Assembly (NCBI GenBank): GCA_963792385.1
Contig: CAWBVZ010000002.1
Location: 124,001-188,000 of the forward strand
DNA length: 64,000 nucleotides
Direction: 5' to 3'
DNA from: DASSUW01 sp963792385
GTDB taxonomy: Bacteria; Actinomycetota; Thermoleophilia; Solirubrobacterales; Solirubrobacteraceae
Both the position numbers and the translations under genes were made by a program. Positions within the stretch are counted from its first letter, which is position 1; each line of letters begins with the position of its first letter. Under the pieces are notes generated by a model, which searched no databases, was not told where the DNA came from, and saw only the letters and a program-made list of their open reading frames with translations. Below, in pieces: positions 42,210-51,748 of the stretch.

Positions 42210-42413
42210 ATGGCTGTTCCGAAGCAGAAGCAATCGCACGCCCGCACGGCCCAGCGCCGCGCGCAGCACAAGATCACCGCTCCGACGGTGAACGCCTGCC
42301 CGCAGTGCCGCCAGCCGCGGCGCCCGCACCGGGTGTGCCCGCACTGCGGAAGCTACGGCGGTCGTGAGGTGGTGGACGTCTCGCACGCCCACGATCACGA
42401 CCACGACCACTAG
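42210..42413 (+). CDS. rpmF: Ribosomal protein bL32 with His/Asp-rich tail
   Basis: A 67-residue 50S protein. The start MAVPKQKQSHARTAQRRA is canonical, and the zinc ribbon CPQCRQPRRPHRVCPHCG is intact. The C-terminus ends SHAHDHDHDH, which could bind metal and is not part of the usual bL32. It begins the rpmF-plsX-acpP-rnc-smc run; plsX follows 7 bp later. Confidence 0.94.
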   Translation: MAVPKQKQSHARTAQRRAQHKITAPTVNACPQCRQPRRPHRVCPHCGSYGGREVVDVSHAHDHDHDH

Positions 42414-42420
42414 GGCGCTC

Positions 42421-43449
42421 ATGCCCGATGTCACCGTCGCGGTCGACGCGAACGGTGCCGACCTGGGTCCCGCCGAGGTCGCGCGGGGGGCCGCGATCGC
42501 TGCTGCCGCCGGTACGCGCGTGCTGTTGTTCGGTCCCGCGGCGGAGCTCGGCGAGCCGGGGGCGGGCGTCGAGGTGGTCGACGCGCCGGTATCGATCGCG
42601 AAGGATCCCGATCCGGCGCGCGCGGTCCGCCGCACGCCCGAGTCCTCGATCGTGCGCGCCGCCGAGGCGGTCGCCGAGGGCCGCGCCGACGCGCTCGTGT
42701 CCGGCGGCTCGACCGGGGCCGCGCTGGCCGCGGCGCTGTTCCGCTTCAAGCGCGTCCGCGGCGTGCACCGTCCGGCGCTGGCGGTCGTCGTGCCCGTCCC
42801 GGGCGCGCCGTTCCTGCTGCTCGACGCGGGAGCGAACGTGGAGGTGCGGCCCGAGCATCTCGTCCAGTTCGCCCACATGGGCGCGGCGTTCATGGAGGTC
42901 GTGATGGGCGTGGAGCGCCCGCGTGTGGCGCTCCTGTCCAACGGCGAGGAGCCGACCAAGGGCCCGGAGATCGTGGTCGCGGCCCACGCGGCGCTGCGCG
43001 AGCGGCCCGGCGATCTGAACTTCATCGGGAACGTCGAAGGCTTCGCGATCGGCACCGGCGCGGCCGACGTGATCGTGGCCGACGGGTTCGCCGGCAACGT
43101 GACGCTGAAGGTGATGGAGGGCACGTCGGCCGCGCTGCTGGGCGCGGTCCGCGGCGCCGCGATGTCGTCGCGCCGGTCAAAGCTGGGCGGGCTGCTGCTG
43201 CGGCCGGCGCTGCGCGGCCTGCGCGACGAGATCGATCCGCAGGAGCACGGCGGCGCCGTGCTGCTCGGCCTGCGCCGGCTCGGCGTGGTGCCGCATGGCT
43301 CGTTCGGCGCGCGCGGGTTCGCCCGGGCGATCGAGGTCGCGGCGCGCGGAGTGCGGCTGGACGTGGTGGGCCGCACGCACGAGCGCCTCGCGACGGCGGG
43401 GGCGTTGAGGGTGTCCGAGCCGGTCGCTACGGTGCCCGACCAGTCATGA
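42421..43449 (+). CDS. plsX: Phosphate acyltransferase PlsX
   Basis: A 342-residue membrane-associated enzyme that converts acyl-ACP to acyl-phosphate, the first acyl donor for glycerolipids. Family features are VSGGSTGAALAAALF, NGEEPTKGPEIV, FIGNVEGFAIGTGAADVIVADGFAGNVTLKVMEG and GLRRLGVVPHGSF. The N-terminus VAVDANGADLGP differs from the usual AxDAMGGD. The end overlaps the acpP start by 4 bp (ATGA), in line with its use of acyl-ACP. Confidence 0.9.
   Translation: MPDVTVAVDANGADLGPAEVARGAAIAAAAGTRVLLFGPAAELGEPGAGVEVVDAPVSIAKDPDPARAVRRTPESSIVRAAEAVAEGRADALVSGGSTGAALAAALFRFKRVRGVHRPALAVVVPVPGAPFLLLDAGANVEVRPEHLVQFAHMGAAFMEVVMGVERPRVALLSNGEEPTKGPEIVVAAHAALRERPGDLNFIGNVEGFAIGTGAADVIVADGFAGNVTLKVMEGTSAALLGAVRGAAMSSRRSKLGGLLLRPALRGLRDEIDPQEHGGAVLLGLRRLGVVPHGSFGARGFARAIEVAARGVRLDVVGRTHERLATAGALRVSEPVATVPDQS
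43428..43433 (+). promoter_or_regulatory. Putative internal promoter of acpP
   Basis: TACGGT preceded by GC, 12 nt before the acpP ATG, inside the plsX 3' end. TTGAGG (43405-43410) lies 17 nt upstream as a reasonable -35, so this is the most complete promoter of the series. It would allow acpP to be made in excess of plsX. Confidence 0.45.
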
Positions 43450-43730
43450 CGCGAGACGAGGTACTGGAGCTGATCCGGGAGCATCTGGCCGACGAGCTGG
43501 AGCTTGACCCGGCGCGGATCACGGAGGACACGCACTTCCGCAACGACCTGCGCGCGGATTCGCTCGACCTCTACACGCTGGTGCAGGAACTCGAGGACAC
43601 TTACGGAGTCAAGATGTCCGACGAGGAGGCGGCGCAGATCTGGACCGTGCGCGCCGCGGTCGACTTCGTGCTCGCCCACCTTCCGCCCGCTCGTGCAGGC
43701 GGCGCCGTCGACCGCGAGCCGGGATCCTGA
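43446..43730 (+). CDS. acpP: Acyl carrier protein
   Basis: A 94-residue acidic helical protein. The phosphopantetheine site is Ser39 in RADSLDLYTLVQELEDTYG. It carries acyl chains for fatty-acid and lipid synthesis, next to plsX. A C-terminal extension of about 15 residues (PPARAGGAVDREPGS) is unusual. Its TGA stop is only 3 nt before the likely CTG start of rnc. Confidence 0.92.
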   Translation: MTRDEVLELIREHLADELELDPARITEDTHFRNDLRADSLDLYTLVQELEDTYGVKMSDEEAAQIWTVRAAVDFVLAHLPPARAGGAVDREPGS

Positions 43731-43733
43731 CCT

Positions 43734-44402
43734 CTGCGCAAGCTGGAAGACCTGCTGGAACAGCTGCCGGAGGAGCTTGCCCGGCAGGCGGTTACGCACG
43801 CCTCGTGGGTCGAGACCCGCAGCGACGCGTACGAGCGGCTGGCGTTCCTGGGCGACTCCGTGCTCGGCCTGGCGATCACGACGCACCTGTATCCGCGGCT
43901 GGAGAGCTACGGCGCCGGGCGGCTGACCAAGATCCGCGCGCAGGCGGTGTCGGGACGGTCGTGCCGCGAGGTGGCCGAGCGGCTGGGGATCCCGGACCGG
44001 CTGCGGCAGGCGGCGCCCGACGACGTCGCGCGGGCGGCCACCGAGGCGCTCGCCCAGACCGAGCGTGTGCTGGCCTCGGTGATCGAGGCCGTGATCGGCG
44101 CCTGCTACCTGGAGTTCGGCTACGAGGCGACCGCCGAGGCGGTGGTCGAAGCGTTCTCGCCGGAGATCGACATGTCGCTCGAGCGGCCGGCGGACTTCAA
44201 GTCGGCGCTGCAGGAGCGGCTCGCGCGCCGCGGAGCGCTCGTGATCTACGACGTCACGGCCGAGGAGGGCCCGCCGCACGAGCGGCGCTTCGAGGTCGCG
44301 GCGATGGTCGACGGCGAGGAGCTGGCGCGCGGCGCCGGCCGCTCGAAGAAGGACGCCGAGCAGGCGGCCGCCGAGTCGGCGCTCGACGGGTTGAACACGT
44401 GA
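43734..44402 (+). CDS. rnc: Ribonuclease III, apparent CTG start
   Basis: A 222-residue double-strand RNA endonuclease for rRNA and mRNA processing. The catalytic domain has ERLAFLGDSVLGLAI (signature with active-site Glu/Asp) and ASVIEAVIGACYLE. The dsRNA-binding domain has DFKSALQERL, RRFEVAAMVDGEELARGAGRSKKDAEQAAAESAL. Between the in-frame stop at 43728-43730 and the signature there is no ATG, GTG or TTG. CTG 43734 gives the expected N-terminus RKLEDLLEQLPEELARQAVTHAS. The first GTG (43860) would cut into the active site. Confidence 0.9.
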   Translation: MRKLEDLLEQLPEELARQAVTHASWVETRSDAYERLAFLGDSVLGLAITTHLYPRLESYGAGRLTKIRAQAVSGRSCREVAERLGIPDRLRQAAPDDVARAATEALAQTERVLASVIEAVIGACYLEFGYEATAEAVVEAFSPEIDMSLERPADFKSALQERLARRGALVIYDVTAEEGPPHERRFEVAAMVDGEELARGAGRSKKDAEQAAAESALDGLNT

Positions 44403-44416
44403 GGAACCACGGCTAG

Positions 44417-47400
44417 ATGCACCTCCGGTCGATCACCCTCAAGGGCTTCAAGTCGTTCCCCGACCGCACGCGGCTGGACTTCACGCCCGGCGTGTCGGTC
44501 GTCGTCGGCCCGAACGGCTCCGGCAAGTCCAACATCACCGACGCGGTGCTGTGGGCGATGGGCGAGCAGTCGCCCGTCGCGGTGCGCGGCCAGTCGATGC
44601 AGGACGTGATCTTCGCCGGCGCGCACGGCGTCCAGGCGCGCAGCGAGGCGGAGGTCGAGGTGGTGCTCGACAACGCCAGCGGCGCCGTCAACCTGCCCGC
44701 GGGCGAGATCTCGATCCTGCGCCGGCTCAACCGCGCGGGGGAGGGTGAGTACCGCGTCAACGGAGCGCGCTGCCGCCTGACCGACGTGCTCGAGCTGCTG
44801 TCCGACACCGGCCTGGGCAAGGAGATGCACTCGGTCGTCTCGCAGGGCCGCGTGGAGGCGATCGTGACCTCCAAGCCGCGCGACCGGCGGATGCTGATCG
44901 AGGAGGCCGCCGGGCTCGGCAAGCACCGCAAGCGGCGCCGCCGCGCGCAGCTGAAGCTGGCCCGCACGCAGGACAACCTCGACCGGGCGCTTGACGTCGA
45001 GCGCGAGGCGCGCACCCGGCTGCGGCCGCTGAAGCGCCAGGCCGAGGCGGCCGAGCTGCATGAGCGGCTCGAGCGGCAGACCGACGAGGCGCTGTGGTTG
45101 CTGGTGCGCGAGGACGTGCGCGCGACCAATGCCGGATTGGCCGAGGCCGAGGCGGCCGCCGCTGCGGCGCGGTCGGCGGCGGCGGCAACCGAGCAGGAGC
45201 TGCGCGCGGTCGCCGAGCGGCGCGAGCAGGCCGAGCATGCGCTGGCGGCGCGCGGCAGCGAGCGCGAGGGCCTGTCGAACCGGTTCTACGCCGCGCGCTC
45301 GGCGCGCGAGCGGATCGGCTTGCGCGAGGAGGCCGCGCGGCAGGCCGCGGCCATGCTGCTCGACCGCGCCGGCCGCCGCCGGGCGCTGCTGACGGCGCTC
45401 GAGGGCGAGGCGGCCGCCGACACCGGCGACGACGGCGCCGGCGAGCGGATCGCGGCGCTCGAGGCCGAGCTCGCCCAGCTTGCCGACGACCGCCGCGAGC
45501 GGCTCGACCGCGAGCTCGCCGAGCTACAGGCCCGGCGCGCGAAGGCCGCGGAGCAGCTCGCAGGCCTGGCCGAGGCGGCGGATGCCGCCGGCGCGGTGCG
45601 GCGCGAGGCGGACGCCGCCGCCGAGGCGGCCCGGCGCGCCCGCCGGGAGGCCGAGACGGCGGCCGAGCACGCCCGCCGCGAGGCCGCGCGCACCGGCGCC
45701 GAGCTCGCGAAGCTCAACCAGTTCCTGCGCGCCCACGCCGGCGCGCCGGGGGGCGCAGCGGCGCTCGCCGACGGCCTCAGCGCCGATCCCGGCTATGAGC
45801 TGGCGCTCGCGGCTGCGCTCGGGCCGCGCCTGCGCGCGGCCGTCGCCGCCGATCTCGGCGAGGGCTCACGGCTGCTCGACCGCGCGGGGCGCGACGGCGG
45901 CGCGGCGCTGATCGTGCCCGACGCCGCGCCTCCGGGCGCGGCAGGCGTCGCACCGGCGCCCGGCGCCGAGCCGCTCTCTGAGCACGTGCGCGCGGACGGC
46001 GACGGCCGGCTCGCCGCGACGTTGCTCGCCGGCGCGTGGGTCGTCGACTCGCTCGACGCGCTCGCTCCCGGCTTCACCGGCGTGGCCGTCACGCGCGACG
46101 GGCGCGTGTGGTCGCCGGTCACGCGCGAGCTGCGGCAGGTCCCCGCCGGCGGCGAGGACCGCGTGCTCGCCGAGCGCAACCGTCGTGACGGCCTCATCGC
46201 CGAGGTCGAGCGCGCGGCGCAGGCCGAGCAGGCCGCGCTGGCGAACGTCGAGGAGACCTCGCGGGCCGTCCAGGCCGCTGACGCGGCACGCGACGACGCC
46301 GAGCGTGCCGCGCGCGCCGCGGCGCGGGCACGCGACGAGGCCGCGGAGGCCGACCGCCACGCCGGCTGGGTGATCGAGCAGCGGCAGGCGGCGCCGGACG
46401 AGGGTCCCGCCGCCGAGCGGCGCGCCCAGCTCGAGGCGGCCGTCGGTACCGAGCGGCGGCTCGCCGAGCGAGCCGAACGCGAGCGCGCCGAGCGCGAGCA
46501 GCGGATCACCGGCGAGCGCGACCGGCTGGCACGCGACGAGGCGCTGCGGCCCGCGGCCGAGCGGCTCGCGGCGGTGCTCGAGAGCGCCGGAGCGGCTGTC
46601 GCGGTGCGGATGGAGGCCGTCGAGGCGGAGTTGCGCGCGGACCGCGAGGCCGGTGAGCGGCTGGCGGGCGAGCTGCGGGCGTGCGCTGCCGAGGAGTCGC
46701 AGGTCCAGGGCCGCCTGAAGGAGCGCGGCGAGGAGGTCACCCGCGGCGAGGTGCGCGCGCAGCAGGCGCGCGACCGCGCGGCTGACGCCGGGCGCGAGCT
46801 GAGCCGGCTGGCCGAGAAGCTCGGGCTCGAGGCCGCGCCGGCCGAGGAGGAGCTGGACGACGTCTCGCGCGCCGACCTCGAGGCGCGGATCGAGCGCCTG
46901 CGGCGCCGCCGCGAGCAGCTCGGCCCGGTCAACCCGCTCGCCAAGCGCGAGTACGAGGAGGCCGTCGCCCACGTCGAGGAGCTGGAGGCTCAGCGCGAGG
47001 ACCTCGAGACCGCCATGCGCGAGCTCGAGGGCCTGATCCGCGACACCGACCGGCGCATCCGCGAGGCGTTCGAGGAGACGTTCGAGGCCGCCGCGCGCAA
47101 CTTCGAAGAGGTCGCCGAGCAGCTGTTCCCCGGCGGTCGCGGGCGCCTGCGGCTCGTCCGCGAGGACGCCGGCCCGCGGCCGGTGCTCGGCGGCGGCGAC
47201 GCCGGCGACGAGAGCGCCGGCGAGGACGCCGAGCTCGCGGCCGAGGCCGAGGAGGAGGACGAGGAGGACCGCGTCGGGGTCGAGATCGAGATCACGCCCG
47301 CCGGCAAGGCGACCAAGCGGCTGACGCTGCTGTCGGGCGGCGAGAAGTCGCTGACCGCGCTGGCGTTCCTGTTCGCCGTGTTCCTCGCCCGGCCGTGCCC

Positions 47401-47674
47401 GTTCTACATCCTCGACGAGGTCGAGGCCGCGCTCGACGACCTCAACATCGACCGCTTCCTCACGCTCCTGCGCCAGTTCGCCGACCGCGCGCAGTTCATC
47501 GTCGTCACGCACCAGAAGCGCACGATGGACGCCGCCGACTGCCTGTACGGCGTCTCGATGGCGGGCAACGGCGTCTCCAAGGTCGTCTCGCGCCGGCTGC
47601 CGGCGCGCGCCGACGAGCCCGCCGAGCCGCCGCCCGCCGAGCAGCCCGCCGGCGACGCGGAGCGCGCCGCCTGA
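44417..47674 (+). CDS. smc: Chromosome segregation protein SMC
   Basis: A 1085-residue condensin ATPase, somewhat shorter than the usual 1150-1200. The N-terminal ATPase half has GPNGSGKS (31-38) and the Q-loop region VLWAMGEQSPVAVRG. Two long Ala/Glu/Arg-rich coiled coils flank a hinge around ADGLSADPGYELALAAALGPRLRAAV. The C-terminal half has LLSGGEKSLTALAFLFAV and the Walker B segment PFYILDEVEAALDD, then FIVVTHQKRTMDAAD. The shorter length is probably in the coiled coils. It lies 14 bp after rnc and is followed by the AlkZ-like gene. Confidence 0.95.
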   Translation: MHLRSITLKGFKSFPDRTRLDFTPGVSVVVGPNGSGKSNITDAVLWAMGEQSPVAVRGQSMQDVIFAGAHGVQARSEAEVEVVLDNASGAVNLPAGEISILRRLNRAGEGEYRVNGARCRLTDVLELLSDTGLGKEMHSVVSQGRVEAIVTSKPRDRRMLIEEAAGLGKHRKRRRRAQLKLARTQDNLDRALDVEREARTRLRPLKRQAEAAELHERLERQTDEALWLLVREDVRATNAGLAEAEAAAAAARSAAAATEQELRAVAERREQAEHALAARGSEREGLSNRFYAARSARERIGLREEAARQAAAMLLDRAGRRRALLTALEGEAAADTGDDGAGERIAALEAELAQLADDRRERLDRELAELQARRAKAAEQLAGLAEAADAAGAVRREADAAAEAARRARREAETAAEHARREAARTGAELAKLNQFLRAHAGAPGGAAALADGLSADPGYELALAAALGPRLRAAVAADLGEGSRLLDRAGRDGGAALIVPDAAPPGAAGVAPAPGAEPLSEHVRADGDGRLAATLLAGAWVVDSLDALAPGFTGVAVTRDGRVWSPVTRELRQVPAGGEDRVLAERNRRDGLIAEVERAAQAEQAALANVEETSRAVQAADAARDDAERAARAAARARDEAAEADRHAGWVIEQRQAAPDEGPAAERRAQLEAAVGTERRLAERAERERAEREQRITGERDRLARDEALRPAAERLAAVLESAGAAVAVRMEAVEAELRADREAGERLAGELRACAAEESQVQGRLKERGEEVTRGEVRAQQARDRAADAGRELSRLAEKLGLEAAPAEEELDDVSRADLEARIERLRRRREQLGPVNPLAKREYEEAVAHVEELEAQREDLETAMRELEGLIRDTDRRIREAFEETFEAAARNFEEVAEQLFPGGRGRLRLVREDAGPRPVLGGGDAGDESAGEDAELAAEAEEEDEEDRVGVEIEITPAGKATKRLTLLSGGEKSLTALAFLFAVFLARPCPFYILDEVEAALDDLNIDRFLTLLRQFADRAQFIVVTHQKRTMDAADCLYGVSMAGNGVSKVVSRRLPARADEPAEPPPAEQPAGDAERAA

Positions 47675-48670
47675 CGGCCTCGGCCGTCCGCCGCTCCCGC
47701 CTGCGCGCCCAGCGGTTGACCGGTCCGCGCCCGGCAGGCCCGGTGGAGGCGGTCCGCGCCGTGTTCGGCGTGCAGGCCCAGGACCGCCGCGCGGCGTTCC
47801 TCGCCGTGCGCGCGCGGGCGCCGGGCGCGACCGCGGACGCGGTCGAGCGCGCGCTCAGCGGCGATCACACGCTCGTGCGCACGTGGGCGATGCGCGGGAC
47901 GCTGCACCTGCTCGCCGCCGCCGACCTCCCGCTCGTGCTCGCGGTCTTCGGTCCGCTGCACCTCGCCCGCGGGCAGCGCCGCCTGACGCAGCTCGGCCTG
48001 CCGCCCGCGGACGCGGAGCGCAGCACCGACGTCGCGGCAGAGCTCCTCGCCGAGGAGGGCCCGCTCACCCGCCACGAGCTGGCCGAGCGCCTGCGCGCCC
48101 GCGGCGTGCCGGTCGCGGCGAAGGGCCAGGCGCCGATCCACGTCGTCGGCCGCGCCGCGCATGCGGGCGTGCTCGCCGAGGTCGGCGTCCGCGGCCGCGA
48201 GGAGCTGTACGGGCTGATCGACCCCGGCCCGCTCCCGGACCGCGACGCCGCCGTGAGCGAGCTTGCGCGCCGCTACGCCGCCGCCCACGCGCCCGCGACG
48301 GCCGCCGACTTCGCCGCCTGGTCGGGCCTCCCGGCGGCGGACGTCCGCGCGGCCGGCATCGAGTCCGAGCCGCCCGGCGACGCCGCCCCGGAAGGTCCCG
48401 TCCAGCTGCTCGGGAGCGTTCGACGAGTGGCTGCTCGGCTGGGCGTCGCGCGCGTTCACGCTCGACAGCCGGCATGCGAAGCGCGTCGCGCCCGGCGGCG
48501 GCATCGTCCGTCCGGTGGCGATCGCCGACGGCCGCGTCTTCGCCACCTGGCGGCTCGACCGTGCCAAGCGCCGCGTCGAGCTCGACCCGTTCGGTCGCGT
48601 CACCAGGGACATGCGCGCCGGCCTCGACGCCGAGATCGCCGCCGTACTCGCGTTCAGCGGGCTGAGCTGA
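47671..48670 (+). CDS. AlkZ-like winged-helix protein (DNA glycosylase family), one frameshift
   Basis: A protein of the HTH_42/AlkZ-like family, whose characterised members unhook DNA crosslinks. The N-terminus has RLRAQRLTGPRPAGPVEAVRAVFGVQAQD and the AMRGTLHLL motif. At about 48415 an extra A breaks the frame. Removing it joins GPVQLLG to AFDEWLLGW, a family-typical LLGAFDEWLLGW, and gives 332 residues ending FSGLS. The apparent start is CTG, overlapping the smc stop as CTGA; a TTG at 47716 would lose conserved residues. Convergent overlap of 17 bp with the GNAT gene. Confidence 0.65.
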
Positions 48671-49130
48671 GCTCCTTCTCGCCCCAGAACGTCGCGTAGC
48701 TATTGCCGTTGTAGTCCGGGATCTCGCGGTATCCGGCGCGGCGGTACATCGCGAGCGCGACGGACTGGGGCTCCGCAGTGTCGAGCCGCAGGCGGCGATA
48801 GCCGAGGCCGGCCGCCTCCGCCTCGATCGCGTCGAGCAGCCGGCGCCCGTGGCCGCGCCCACGCGCGTCAGGGTGCACGTACATGCGCTTGATCTCGGCC
48901 ACGTCGTCGCCGAGCCGGCGCACGCCGCCGCCGGCCACCGCGCGGCCGTCCTCGAACACGAGAACGAACGCGCCGTCCGGCGGGACCATCTCGTCGGCAG
49001 CGACCGTCGAGGTGCGGTCGGGCGTCATCGGCCCATAGGAGGTCCCCAGCTCCGCCTCCAGTGCCGCGACCAGCCCGCGCGCAGCGGGGTCGTCACCGGG
49101 CACCCGGCGGATCTCGATCTGCTGCTCCAT
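48654..49130 (-). CDS. GNAT-family N-acetyltransferase
   Basis: A 158-residue acetyltransferase. Motif A is KRMYVHPDARGRGHGRRLLDAIEAEA, with the R-x-x-G-x-G/A acetyl-CoA loop, and motif B includes LDTAEPQSVALAMYRRAGYREIPDYNG. The ATG start gives the complete N-terminal strand EIRRV. The acceptor is unknown. Divergent from the LLM oxidoreductase gene with an 18-bp gap. Confidence 0.82.
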   Translation of the reverse strand: MEQQIEIRRVPGDDPAARGLVAALEAELGTSYGPMTPDRTSTVAADEMVPPDGAFVLVFEDGRAVAGGGVRRLGDDVAEIKRMYVHPDARGRGHGRRLLDAIEAEAAGLGYRRLRLDTAEPQSVALAMYRRAGYREIPDYNGNSYATFWGEKELSSAR

Positions 49131-49148
49131 CCGCCTATTGTCCAAGAC

Positions 49149-50012
49149 ATGCGCGTCTGCCTGATGATCGAGGGCCAGGAGGGCGTCACGTGGGACCAGT
49201 GGCGCGCGCTCGCCGCCACCGCCGAGGCCGCCGGCTTCGACGCCCTGTTCCGGTCCGACCACTACATGTCCCTGGACGGGGCGCCCGGCGGCGGGTCACT
49301 CGACGCCTGGAGCACGCTCAACGCACTCGCTGCGCTCACCACCACGTTGCGGCTCGGCACGCTGGTCTCGCCCGCGACGTTCCGCCACCCGTCGGTGCTC
49401 GCCCGCAGCGTCGTGACCGCCGACCACGTCTCCGGCGGTCGCGTCGAGCTCGGGCTCGGCGCGGGCTGGCACGAGCGCGAGCACAGGGCGTTCGGCTTCC
49501 CGTTCGAGAGCACGCGCGAGCGGTTCGACCGGCTGACCGAGCAGGTCGAGATCGTGCACCGCTCGTGGGGCAGCGAGCCGTTCGACTTCGACGGGCGCTT
49601 CTATCGCCTCGAGGACGCCGACCCGCTGCCCAAGCCGGTGCAGCAGCCGCACCCGCCGCTGATCCTCGGCGGCAGGGCCGGCCCGCGCGCCGCCGCGCTC
49701 GCCGCCCGCTGGGCCGACGAGTACAACACGGCGATGGCGACCGTCGAGGAGTGCCGCGAGCGGCGCGAGCGGATCGCCGCGGCGTGCCGCGAGATCGGCC
49801 GCGAGCCGATCCCGTTCTCCGTGATGGGCAGCTTCTGGGCCGGCCTCGAACCGGACGCGCTCGTCGAGCTGCTGCGCGAGTACGAGGCGGTCGGCGTCGA
49901 GCGCGTGATGCTCCAGCACCTGCGCCACGACGACCTCGCGGTCGTCGAGCTGATCGGGCGCGAGGTGATCCCGGCGGTCGCGGTCCAGCCCGCGGCTATC
50001 CTGCGCCGCTTC
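49149..50012 (+). CDS. LLM-class (F420-dependent type) oxidoreductase
   Basis: A luciferase-like barrel enzyme. It has SDHYMSLDG, RLGTLVSPATFRHPSVLARSVVTADHVSGGRVELGLGAGWHEREHRAFGF (cofactor-binding segments) and the LILGGRAGPRAAALAARWADEYN motif, as in probable F420-dependent oxidoreductases of the Rv1855c type. The natural C-terminus should be close to VELIGREVIPAV, but no in-frame stop occurs before the ftsY start; the frame runs straight on. A lost stop by sequence error or a real fusion are both possible. The end given is the base before the ftsY GTG. Confidence 0.78.
49997..50002 (+). promoter_or_regulatory. Putative -10 hexamer of ftsY
   Basis: TATCCT preceded by GGC, 10 nt before the GTG taken as the ftsY start. 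The hexamer plus N10 plus start matches the pattern at rpsP almost exactly and supports this start and a separate ftsY transcript. Confidence 0.4.
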
Positions 50013-51011
50013 GTGGCCCGCGACTGGCATCACCTCTTCATCACCGACGTGGCGGCGCGCTCGTCGCCGACGCGCCCGACCCCGGTGAGCCGCGAGCGAG
50101 CGCCGCCGCGGCTTCTTCGGCCGCCTGCGCGAGTCGATGCGCAAGACGCGCGAGGCGCTCGCCGCCGAGGTCCAGGCGACGCTGTTCGAGGGCGACCTCG
50201 ACGAGGCGACGTGGGAGCGCCTCGAGGAGGCGCTGATCTACGCCGACGTCGGCGCGCGCACGACCGCCGCAGGTCGTCGAGCGGCTCGAGCGCGAGGCCG
50301 AGGAGGGCGACCTCGTCGGCGGCGAGGCGCTCACCGAGCGGCTGGCCGAGCTGCTCGCCGAGATCGCCCGCACGGGCGACGACACGATCGACATCCGCCC
50401 CGAGCCGACCGTGATCCTCGTCGTCGGCGTCAACGGCACCGGCAAGACCACCACGATCGGCAAGCTCGCCTGGCACCTGCGCCACACGCTCGGCCAGAAG
50501 GTCGTGGTCGGCGCGGCCGACACGTTCCGCGCCGCCGCCGTCGAGCAGCTCGAGCGCTGGGCCGAGCGCGCCGACGTCGAGCTCGTCAAGGGCCCGGAGG
50601 GCTCCGACCCCGGCGCGGTGGCCTTCGACGCGGTCGCCCGCGGCCGCGAGCGCGGCGCCGACGTGGTGATCGTCGACACCGCCGGCCGCCTGCACACGCA
50701 GCACAACCTGATGGAGGAGCTGACCAAGGTCCGCCGGGTGATCACCAAGCAGATGCCGGACGCGCCGCACGAGACGCTGATGACCGTCGACGCCACGACC
50801 GGCCAGAACGGCGTCCGCCAGGCCAAGCTGTTCGGCGAGGCGGTCGGCGTCACCGGCATCGTGCTCACCAAGCTCGACGGCACCGCCAAGGGCGGCATCG
50901 CGCTCGCGATCGCGAGCGAGCTGGGCATCCCGGTGAAGCTGATCGGCATCGGCGAGCAGCTCGAGGACCTGCGCCCGTTCGACGCCGACGACTTCGCCAA
51001 GGCGCTCCTGA
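50013..51011 (+). CDS. ftsY: Signal recognition particle receptor FtsY, several frameshifts
   Basis: The SRP GTPase receptor that docks ribosome-SRP complexes at the membrane. Core motifs are VVGVNGTGKTTTIGKLAW (G1), AADTFRAAAVEQL, VIVDTAGRLHTQHNLMEEL (G3), LTKLDGTAKGG (G4) and GIGEQLEDLRPFDADDFAKAL at the end. The frame changes between about 50040 and 50105, again at about 50266-50269 (extra base between TTA and QVVERLERE), and probably near 51008, where a TGA lies one base out of frame after AKAL. The GTG start at 50013 gives ARDWHHLFITDVAARSS. The translated core is unmistakable, so errors in the sequence are likely. Confidence 0.85.
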
Positions 51012-51016
51012 CGCGG

Positions 51017-51745
51017 ATGACGGCGCTGCTGGTCGCCGCTGGCGCGCTCGGCGGCAGCGGCCCCGAGCGAGCTTCGTCGCGCTCGACGAGTCGATCCCAC
51101 GATCCTGCAGGACATGCGCTACGCGACGAAGTACAACTTCGTCGGCCGGCGGATCCACGGCTACCGCGAGCCGCTGTGCATCCTCACGCGCGACGCCGCC
51201 CGCGCCCTCCGCCGGGCGCAGGCCGAGCTGCGGCCCAAGGGCTACAGCCTGAAGGTCTACGACTGCTACCGGCCCAGCGCGCCGTCGATCAGTTCGCCCG
51301 CTGGGCCGAGAACCCGGCCGACCAGAAGATGAAGCGCGAGTTCTACCCGCACGTCGACAAGAGCCGAGCGTTCGACTGGGCTACATCGCCCACCGCTCCG
51401 GCCACAGCCGCGGGAGCACGGTCGACCTCACGCTCGTCAGGCTCCCGCCGGACACCCAGCCGCGCTGATCGCGCGGCGAGCCGGCTCGTCTCGTGCCGCG
51501 CCCGTACCGCCGCCGCTTCCCGGACAACAGCGTGAACATGGGCACGGGCTACGACTGCATCGATCCGCGCGCCCACACGCTCGACTCCCGCATCACCGGC
51601 CGCCCGCACCGCAACCGTCTGCTGCTGCGCGACACGCTCGACGACGCCGGCTTCGACGACTACGCGAACGAGTGGTGGCACTTCACGCTCCGCGGCGAGC
51701 GCTACCCCGATCGCTACTTCGTCGACTTCGCGGCGCGCGCGGTGA
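51017..51745 (+). pseudogene. D-alanyl-D-alanine dipeptidase (VanX/M15D family) remnant
   Basis: Pieces in different frames reassemble a secreted dipeptidase: a signal-peptide-like start MTALLVAAGALGG, then DMRYATKYNFVGRRIHGYREPLCILTRDAARALRRAQAEL and YSLKVYDCYRP, then AVDQFARWAENPADQKMKREFYPHVDKS, then YIAHRSGHSRGSTVDLTLV (zinc ligand region SxHxxGxAxD-like), then MGTGYDCIDPRAH, and finally DYANEWWHFTLRGERYPDRYFVDF (ExxWH zinc/catalytic motif). Frame changes occur near 51095, 51285, 51380 and 51480. The conserved motifs survive, so this is either a recently inactivated gene or an error-ridden sequence of an intact one. Confidence 0.65.
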
Positions 51746-51748
51746 CGG

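Noticed and set aside
44417..47674. Antisense long frames opposite smc
   Set aside because: Shadows of Ala/Glu/Arg-rich coiled-coil codons; no independent start signals or family motifs.
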